DNA of 39,027 bases from Acanthaster planci (Eukaryota; Echinodermata; Asteroidea; Valvatida; Acanthasteridae). The position numbers and the translations under genes were made by a program. The stretch covers positions 15,932 through 54,958 of the forward strand of contig NW_019091671.1 in assembly GCF_001949145.1 (NCBI RefSeq), written 5' to 3'. The notes under the pieces were generated by a model. It did no database searches. It was not told where the DNA came from and worked only from the letters and a program-made list of their open reading frames with translations. Positions 32,251 through 39,027 of this stretch are shown here, piece by piece. Every line of letters begins with the position of its first letter. Within the stretch, counting starts at the first letter, position 1.

Positions 32251-33201
32251 TCAGCTGACTGTGTGGGTCCTGATGAGGGGGGAGGTGAACCCGGAGGCAA
32301 GGAGGGTTGTTCTGTTGTTGGCTTGAATTCTGGGGCTGAGTTGACACGTCTCTGTGGGGTGCGTTTTGGCTCCATTTGTCGCACAAAACAATGAAGCGTG
32401 GTCGTTGGTCATCTGGTTAGGTGAAGTTACCTGTAGCACCACATTCCCTTTTTGATCCACCTGGGTGATAACTTCAGAACGGGCTCGTTCGATGGCTGCG
32501 GTTCGCTTTGCTGTCAATATTTCTATATCTGCTTCGGCCGCTGCTTGAAGTGCCTGATGTTCCATTTCTCGTCTTGCATGCTCTACTTTAGCCTGTGCAT
32601 CCCGTCGGACCTGTTCGAGTTCCCTGGCAGCTTGTTGGGCGATCAATTCTGATGAACACGTGGCGATTAGTTCTTCATCTGCTGCGTTGTTTGCTGCAGC
32701 GGCTTGGGCCTTAGCACTGCATGCAGATGAAGACGACACCTTGGAGGATCTCGATCGAAAACTGCATTCAGTGCGTCTCGATTGGCTTGAGATGCTTGAT
32801 TTTGTTTTGAGTGCAAGGGAGTATGCCCATTCCATGGTTTGGGCAATGGAGATGTTGGCATTGTTGCTGTTTTCCAGAAATGTCGTTTTGGCTCGAAGTG
32901 CGTCATCCTTTAGGGATTCATCTTGATCGTACAGTTTCTCCAGCCTGTCCCAACACTCGCTGTAGGCCCACAAAGTATTTTTTGCCTCTTTAACTGTGGT
33001 GAGGGCGTTATCAGCATTATTTGTGTCTGAGGGCCTGCTGAGTCGTCTTCCACAGCTGTTTCAGTTCTTTCTCAACCGCTTCAATGGAAGCAATAAGCGC
33101 CTTGTGCGTCTCTCTCGTTGAGGACAACCAGGTGCGTCTGTGTTGTCTTGAACATTGGTGTCCGTTAACTCACTTTGATCGGGTGGACTCTGATTAGACA
33201 T
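32251..33201 (-). pseudogene. Gag-like coiled-coil ORF remnant (LTR retroelement candidate)
   Basis: A minus-strand frame of about 240 codons (32973-32251) has a serine-rich segment (SFRSRSSKVSSSSACSAKAQ) followed by a long Ala/Glu/Arg helix with coiled-coil character (AARELEQVRRDAQAKVEHAR, then EADIEILTAKRTAAIERAR). Serine-rich SR/SS stretches leading into such a helix resemble the N-terminal Gag-type region of BEL/Pao-like elements in fish and invertebrates; this is recall of pattern, not a domain hit. Homologous-looking sequence extends upstream in other frames to an ATG at 33201 (MSNQSPPDQSELTD, then THKALIASIEAVEKELKQLW), implying at least two frameshifts. No RT, protease or integrase is adjacent. 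A decayed host coiled-coil gene is the alternative. Confidence 0.45.
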
Positions 33202-34026
33202 CTTGTCGGTTAACTTGTCAGACACAGTCAATTCACTGTACCGGGTCAGTATTATGTGTAGCCAGAAGAGACAATAATATAATCTTGCCAGCTAGTGTCA
33301 ACCATAAAGAAAGGGCGGCCGAAGGTCAGGGCTTCAGTTTCCACTCAATTTAATGCGCGGTGAACTGCATAAAATAAGATAAAACAATACAAAACACTAA
33401 ATATCTAAATCTTACAAAGTCCTCAACAAAGCTCAAGGAAAACATCCCACAATTCAGTTGATGCATATTGAAAACAATGCAACCTAAAATGGGGAGTATC
33501 GATTAACTACATATACAACACATGTAGGCAGAAAGCTACGAGATCAGTATTAAGGCCAATTTATTTTGCAACGCTATTGCCTGTAGACATCTAAATGTAA
33601 AAGCCTATTAACTAAGGGAGGATTGAACTATCAATAATCGACTTAATAATGTCTGGTGTCAAAATCTAATCAATTGTCAAGGAAAACTACGGGCAGGCAG
33701 ACCTTTAAACACTTAATCATAAAGAAGTGAACTTTTCTTAATCTCATGCACATACATGTGCCCGCGTCTAAAACATCTAAACAAAGAAACTGGTGTCTGC
33801 TAGTTGAGGAGAAAAATACTTGGAAATTGCTTACTTGACTGTGGTTCTGGAGATCAATCGTGCAAATGAGTCAAGTCAGTACAGATGTCGGAGGGTTAGG
33901 GTTCAAGTGTAAATAATAGAAACTTAATAATCTGCTCATAGAAAGAACTGACTAGCAGAGCTCTTTGACCAAGACGTTGAGATATCTGATAAGGATGCAG
34001 GCATGGTGTTTAAATGACCTAGGGAG
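33202..34026 (+). other. Intergenic, no gene recognised
   Basis: Sequence between the Gag-like remnant and the LINE. It may include a leader or LTR of the minus-strand element, but I could not identify LTR tips or a primer-binding site. Confidence 0.45.
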
Positions 34027-35700
34027 TTGAAGAGCGCCACAATGAGGCGGAGCATAACAAGTAAATACACAAACAATGAACATTACAGCAAAGTTAAATC
34101 TTGTCACCGTAAGGTGATAAATCTGAAAGGACAACAACCAGGGAAGTGGCATCAGCTCGTCCGCTATATTGCTGGCTTAAAGAAACAATCTACTACTTTA
34201 CCTGGAATAAAATGTTAGTGATGGACCAGGCTGATCTTATTAGTTGTCATTTTGCATCAATGTGCTCAATGTTGCAGCCACTTGATCGACGCTCTCTTCC
34301 TGCATTTCTTCCTGCCCCCCTCCACCGGAGATCTACGTGTATAATGTCTAATGTGAGTTGGACAGTCAGAATCCCTCTCAGGCTTTAAGTCAGAATGACT
34401 TGCCGGTTAGACTGGTGCAGGAAATTGCTGTTAAAATCGCTGGCCCTCTCACAACAATAATTAATAAGTGCTTACGAACTGGAATTTTTCCCACAGTTTG
34501 GAAGATGTCCCATGCAATTCTTTAGATCAATTACAGCCTATTTCTTTGATGCCTATTTTTCAAAAGTCTTCGAAAGTTTCTTAGCCAAGTGGTTAATGGA
34601 TGCGCTCAATGATCACCAGTTTAGGAACATTAAAGGTTCTTCTACCACGCATTATCTTGTCAGTCTTTTAGACTGTTTTGAGTGGAATAGGTAAACCTGG
34701 TCATGTTGGGAGCACTGTGCTATAGATTATACCAAGGCATTTGATCACAATATCGTAATTAGCAAACCAATTCAATTAGGTGTTAACCCAAGTCTCATAT
34801 CCATTCTTTGTAGTTATTTGGAATTTAGATCACACTGTGTTGGCCTAGGTACTAGTGTTTCTCATTTATCTCAAACATCATGTAGGGTGCCTCAGGGAAC
34901 AAAACTGGGTCCCTTTCTATTCTTGGTTATGATAAATGATGCAGCTACTACAACTCTGCTTAGATGGAAATATGTGGATGATCAAACTGCTCCTGAAATC
35001 AGGAATCACTCTCAGAAGTCAAAATTACAAGAAATTGTCTCCTCTCTTACTTTGTGGTCTTCCAACAATCATATGATTCCTAAGCCCCAAAAATGTAAGC
35101 TTATGCACGTTTCCTTCATGAGAAAACAAATAGTTATGCCTGCTGTTGTTATTGGCAACACATTGTTGGAATCGATTGACAGATTGAAACTACTTGGCGT
35201 CATTATCCAAGCTGATTTGAAGTGGGCCATGACAAGTCTTGCTGCCAAACATTTGTATATACTTTGTATCTTGAAAAAAATTCCATGCCCCGACTCATGA
35301 CCTTTTGACCATTTATCTCATGTATATTCAACCTTTACTTGAGTATGCCTCTAAATCCTGGTCATCTGCTCTCACACTTCAACAATCTGACCAAATTGAA
35401 CGTATTCAAAGACGTGCATGTTGAATTATTCTAGGTTACAATAATTATGTTGAATACTCACTTGCCCTTGAATTCCTCAACATACCATCATTAAAACGAC
35501 GGCGAAATCAAATATAAGAAAAATTTGCCAGAACCTTAGTGCACTCACGACACAGATCTTTACTGCCTCCACTTTGTAGTTCCTAACCAAATTTCTGCCT
35601 TCTTAGAAGCAATCGTGGTCTCTATTAACCCAATTTGCCGCACTTCCAGATACAAAAAGTCGGCAGTCCCCCAAAAAATGGTCAAAATAATCTATTTTAT
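34027..35700 (+). mobile_element. Second LINE (non-LTR retrotransposon) fragment
   Basis: Broken frames read through the region before RT (GKWHQLVRYIAGLKKQSTTL, then DLISCHFASMCSMLQPLDRR and LPAFLPAP), then PLTTIINKCLRTGIFP and PISLMPIFSKVFES. The RT core follows: YTKAFDHN (about 34727), RVPQGTKLGP (about 34886), KYVDDQTA with YVDD at 34971-34982, and LKLLGVIIQADLKW. The longest intact frame is 34818-35300 (160 codons). After a frame change the C-terminus continues (LLEYAS..WSSAL, QSDQIERIQRRAC) to about 35520, with a tail near SRYKKSAVP (about 35650). It is a different family from the LINE in KCTD9 intron 2. The endonuclease is absent, so it is 5'-truncated, and stops make it inactive. Confidence 0.83.
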
Positions 35701-36120
35701 CGCTACCAGATAAAATGCATTATTCTCGGCAGCCACACCGTGTTGTTGCCTCACTGATCTCATTCATCAGCTGATGGTTGCCATTATAATAAACATGATG
35801 GTTAGAGTGCAGACACCTGGCCGCAACTTGGCTGGCACGAAGCCAACGAGGTCATAGTGCTATGATATGTAATTCCACGTAGGAACAAAAATATGAATAC
35901 AATGTTAAACATTCATTTTGGCACGTTACGTAAATGCCTGACGCGGGCGCGGCGCGAGAAGGCCACTTCGGCGTAGCTCTCAGAAGCCGTTGCATCGCAA
36001 ATTAAATTACCCTGGCAAAACTCCATTTCTCCCTGGTGCTCCCTTGGTTTCTGGAATATTTATTTTGGACCGTCTTGGAGCATACAAGGTGATACTTCGG
36101 GTGTAAATTTCCTTGATTAG

Positions 36121-36588
36121 TTGAGAAAAACGACTTTTCGTCGTTTCGTAGTGGGGCTTAGCTGCCTCGCTGGCTCTGGACTCCTCAGGCGGGAGCGCGC
36201 TGGTAGGCCTCGCCAACTTCGTTCTGCCCTTCTTCTCGAGTTCTCCGATATCCACCCCGGAATGCCGCATCCAAAACGGCAATACAAGAGACAGGCTTTT
36301 CGGTCACCCCAGCCGCACGCCAGCACTAGTGGACGTCGTCATGGTCGTAGCCGTCCGAGGGCTTTAGTGCCAGTTGACACGGGAATAGCGGGCCCGATCG
36401 ACCTGCCACCCTCCATTGCTACCGGCAGTCAGTCTACTGAGGCGCTACATGTACATCCGCCCGCTGCACACCAAGCGCACACCCAATCGGCAACCCCTGC
36501 TAGCGCTACTTACGCGCTACACGAAGACTCCGTCGGGCGCGCAGCAGGCGTTTCGGCAAGGGACGGGCTTGGATACCAACACTACTAG
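36121..36588 (+). pseudogene. Ngaro-like element first ORF (basic, Gag-like)
   Basis: This 155-codon open frame is rich in Arg, His, Pro and Ala. The likely in-frame start is the methionine at about 36262 (MPHPKRQYKRQAF..STSGRRHGRSRPRALVP). A basic, low-complexity product just before RT suggests a nucleic-acid-binding Gag-like protein; no zinc finger is visible. The frame ends at TAG at 36586-36588, and a second overlapping frame (36416-36655) is open, so the true product is uncertain. Confidence 0.5.
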
Positions 36589-36689
36589 TAACCCACAGTT
36601 GAGTGGTACTAAATGGGATAAGCACACAAATTTTCGTGCTCCCAACGCCCGTTAATTTAGCTGTTTTACGGAAATGGTTATCACATTAT

Positions 36690-37833
36690 CATGATTTAGC
36701 TATGTCGGTGGGCACCAATGCTTGGTTGGCAAAAACGGACATAAAATCTGCTTTTCGGCTCCTTCCCGCCTTTTAGCTTTTAGCTTTTAGGTTTTCAGTT
36801 CCAAAACAAGTTTTACTAAGTGTTTGCCCATGGGCTGTTCTATCTCTTGTTCGTTATATGAAACATTTAGCATTTTTTTGGAGTTTCACGTTAAGCGAAT
36901 TTTTAAACATCCAATATCACGCATTACTTGGATGATTTTCTGTTTGTTGGTGAATCCGTCGAACATTGTCAAGTCCATGTCAAAACCTTTAAGGACGTTT
37001 GCGCGCAGCTATGCGTACCACTCACAGATGAAAAGACAGAGGGCCCTTGTCAAAATCACCTACCTCGGTCTGGAGGTTGATGTGGTACAGCGTCAAGTCC
37101 GTGTTCCTCGTGTAAAGGTACTTGCACTGCAAAACAAATTCAGTCGAGCTCAGGGCAGAATAAATTGTCGTTACGGGAAATTCAGTCATTGGTTGGTTCA
37201 CTCAACCTTTTATGTCGGGCTATCGCACCGGGAAGAGCGTTTATTAGGCGTTTAATTGGCTTAACCCGGGGGTTACGGAAGCACCATCATAAATTACGCG
37301 TATCACCGGGCGCAAAACTGTACCTCTTGATGTGGTTAGAGTTTTTGGATCATTTCAATGGGGTATCTCCGTTTTGTGATATATAGGCTGGCATGATAAT
37401 GATGCATTATAGTTGTTCACCGACGCTGCCAGCATTGGGTTCGGTGGATTTTTCGGTGGCCAGTGGTTTCAAGGAAAATGGCCTCCTGAGCTGTTAGCCC
37501 TTTCGCCATCGATAGCATATTGTGAGTTTTACCCAATAGTGATCGTCGTATTGTTGGGCCCCAAAGTTGGCAAACCACAAAGTCGGTTTTCGCGCCGATA
37601 ATGAAGCCATGGTAAATATCATCAACAAGCAGTCGTCGCCTTGCGATCAGATCGCGCGTCTTTTTTTCTGTCAGTGTTTGCGGCATAATATAATATTTAA
37701 AGTCATCCATATCCCCGGCGTGTACAATGACACTGCCGATTCCCTTTCACGTTTTCAGGTGGCCCGTTTCTGTGCGTTAGCCCCACAAGCGGACTTAACA
37801 ATGACAGCGATCCCCAATCTGCTCGTAGTTTAA
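36690..37833 (+). pseudogene. Ngaro-like reverse transcriptase-RNase H remnant
   Basis: RT motif A reads AWLAKTDIKSAFRLLP (about 36718), followed after stops and a local TTTTAGC triplication (36771-36791) by LPMGCSISCSLYETFS. The catalytic YLDDFLFVGES frame begins at 36925 but differs from the frames on either side. Downstream come KITYLGLEVDVVQRQVRVPR (about 37050), LREIQSLVGSLN (about 37170) and RAFIRRLIGLTRGLRK. RNase H starts FTDAASIGFGGFFGGQWFQG (37414 on), and ends with RADNEAMVNIINKQSS and VIHIPGVYNDTADSLSRFQV (the DSLSR box). Frame changes fall near 36900-36950, 37255, 37385 and 37560, so it cannot be translated as one protein. Confidence 0.83.
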
Positions 37834-37934
37834 TACAAGGTGAGATCTACCGCTTATAAGAAGCCGCTTCATCGGCAAATACACTCAAGACATATCAGAC
37901 AAGCTGGCGAGCATTTTGTTCATTTCGAGGCTAG

Positions 37935-38769
37935 AGATTTGATGCTACCTCTCCGGCCTTGCCTGAAGACGTTCGGCAATTCATTGCATGGCTGTCACTG
38001 CAACGGCTTGCACCGTCAACACTCTCTACTTATGTTTCCGGGGTGGGTTACTATCACAAACTTCACAGTTGGCCGGATCCCACTAAAGATTTCCTGGTGA
38101 TGAAACTACAGACAGGCTGCCGCAAGGATAACTCAGCGAACGATATACGGTGTTACTGGTGTTATCTCGCATCGTTCAAGCCCTCCCACAAGTGTGCAGT
38201 GACAGATATGAAGTCACCCTTTTTCACGCGGTCATACTCTGTGCGTTTTTGGGGGGGGGGGGTGGGGTTCATGCGTATCAGTGAGTTTGCTGTCATTTCC
38301 ACAACACACATCCAAAATTCAATATTAATGGCTTCCGATGTAAAATTCTCAAATTTGAGGCAAGCCAATTCTTCGGTTTGGTCACTTTTAGGCATGCAAA
38401 GAATAATCAAATGAGTCATCCTCAGGTTGTCCAGTTAGTTCCCTCATTAGACGAGATGATTTGCTCTGTGCGAGCACTGACACTATTCACCCAGATTCGA
38501 CCAAAGCGGCAGGATATTTTTTCTGTCACTTTGGGGGGGTGAACCCATTTGAGACCATATTAAAGAAGATTTTATCATTCCTGGATCTGGGAAATTCAAT
38601 CTTTCGCGCACACTCCTTCTGCATTGGGGCGGCTTATCTACAGCTGCAGCTTTGGGATTTCGAATCGAGGAAATTCAAGCAATGGGCCGTTGGCGACCGC
38701 CAACGTTATATTCAGGCAGTCCAACGTTATATTCGCCCTTTGGTACAATGCCAGCTGCCTGGTGCATAA
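37935..38769 (+). pseudogene. Ngaro-like tyrosine recombinase remnant
   Basis: The N-terminal part is MPEDVRQFIAWLSLQRLAPS followed by TLSTYVSGVGYYHKLH (37959 on), the SAM-like core-binding fold of recombinases. The first catalytic arginine sits in GFMRISEFAVIS (about 38268) after a G-tract of about ten bases (38250-38259) that has shifted the frame. The C-terminal part includes ILKKILSFLDLGNS and the HxxR box as HSFC, so the second catalytic Arg is Cys (about 38605-38616). The W/Y region reads as a duplicated RYIQAVQRYIRP at 38703-38745, implying a small tandem duplication. It is inactive as read. Confidence 0.8.
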
Positions 38770-38846
38770 TTTAAGCTACTTAGGCACGTACTGGACAGTG
38801 ACCCCGTCGCTTATTTCATTTCGCTTGTTGCTAACCCTTGATTACA

Positions 38847-39027
38847 GTGGATGTATGGGTCATTGGCGATTCCATCGTCCGCAGGGCAGCAACCAGGCTT
38901 GGAAGTAGTCCGACAGTGCGCTGGAATGGTCTGGGCGGAGCCAGATACGGTAATGTAGCAAAATTACTATATGACCTCGACACAGTGTGGCCCACCCAGC
39001 GATGTTAATCGTTCACATAGGCACTAA
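38847..39027 (+). pseudogene. SGNH-hydrolase-like segment of the Ngaro element (5' end only)
   Basis: After the recombinase stop at 38767-38769, a frame from 38847 reads VDVWVIGDSIVRRAATRLGS, in which GDS (38865-38873) fits block I of the SGNH/GDSL hydrolase fold with the nucleophile serine. About 140 bases later, in a frame shifted by one step, the last bases of the window read LIVHIGTN, matching the block III G-x-N motif. The two blocks are at the expected spacing for the family. A frameshift near 38990-39003 separates them, and the catalytic Asp/His block lies beyond the window. A preceding CTTGATTACAG looks acceptor-like but is not evidence of splicing. Confidence 0.6.

Larger units (their letters stand above)
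36121..39027 (+). mobile_element. Ngaro-like DIRS-order retrotransposon (truncated by window end)
   Basis: In order on the + strand there is a short basic first ORF, RT, RNase H, tyrosine recombinase, and the beginning of an SGNH-hydrolase-like segment. Ngaro elements are the DIRS-order group known to carry such a hydrolase after the recombinase, which is why I prefer Ngaro over DIRS-1. RT and recombinase sequences are clearly different from DIRS-A and DIRS-B. Ngaro ends are split direct repeats, which I could not locate; the left bound is set at the first readable ORF and may lie as far as about 35.8 kb. GC is higher than in flanking DNA. Multiple frameshifts show it is decayed. Confidence 0.78.

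Noticed and set aside
38830-38847. Acceptor-like CTTGATTACAG before the SGNH-like segment as evidence of splicing
   Set aside because: The pyrimidine tract is weak and no donor in the recombinase region was identified; the element is decayed, so a chance AG is likely.
1-39027. tRNA, rRNA or small-RNA genes
   Set aside because: Reading both strands I saw no cloverleaf with A/B box motifs and no rRNA-like conserved blocks; a tRNAscan-SE or Infernal run would settle it.

Overview
The window looks like nuclear DNA from a non-vertebrate metazoan, probably a marine invertebrate. The evidence is GT-AG introns several kilobases long, an AT-rich background, one clear conserved animal gene, and a dense, decayed load of retrotransposons. 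These include DIRS-order tyrosine-recombinase elements, Ngaro-like and DIRS-1-like, which are common in echinoderms, hemichordates, amphioxus, cnidarians and some molluscs. I cannot name the species. There are no bacterial operons, tRNAs, rRNAs or CRISPR arrays.

The only host gene I can support is the 3' part of a KCTD9 orthologue on the + strand. KCTD9 is a BTB/T1-domain protein with pentapeptide repeats and a Cullin-3 adaptor. Five coding exons lie at 2412-2713, 12053-12202, 19987-20092, 21899-22032 and 24424-24540. They splice in frame and encode about 268 residues, the C-terminal two thirds of a roughly 390-residue protein. The N-terminal exons should lie upstream of base 1.

The introns are packed with mobile DNA. 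The first intron holds DIRS-A (about 5.7-11.6 kb). The second holds a CR1/Jockey-like LINE that was itself split by DIRS-B (about 12.7-17.5 kb), followed by a TTAA-bounded element. Both DIRS copies have inverted terminal repeats plus an internal complementary region matching both outer ends, the classic DIRS-1 layout. Both are decayed, and DIRS-B has lost its RNase H segment. The third intron carries a 790-bp TTAA-flanked inverted-repeat element. The fourth carries a ~146-bp tandem repeat and a second, looser tandem array.

Downstream of KCTD9 (24.5-39.0 kb) no host gene is recognisable. This stretch holds a 570-bp TTAA-flanked MITE, a candidate solo LTR, a 226-bp MITE with long inverted repeats, a CpG-rich inverted repeat, a pogo-like TA-flanked MITE, and a minus-strand coiled-coil Gag-like remnant. 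It ends with a second LINE and a Ngaro-like element (RT, RNase H, tyrosine recombinase, then the start of an SGNH-hydrolase-like segment) cut off by the window end.

Upstream, near 1.3 kb, a minus-strand motif resembling a hammerhead-ribozyme core is followed at once by a sequence fitting the histone-mRNA 3' stem-loop consensus. All similarities were judged by eye, so element boundaries are approximate unless a terminal repeat is described.
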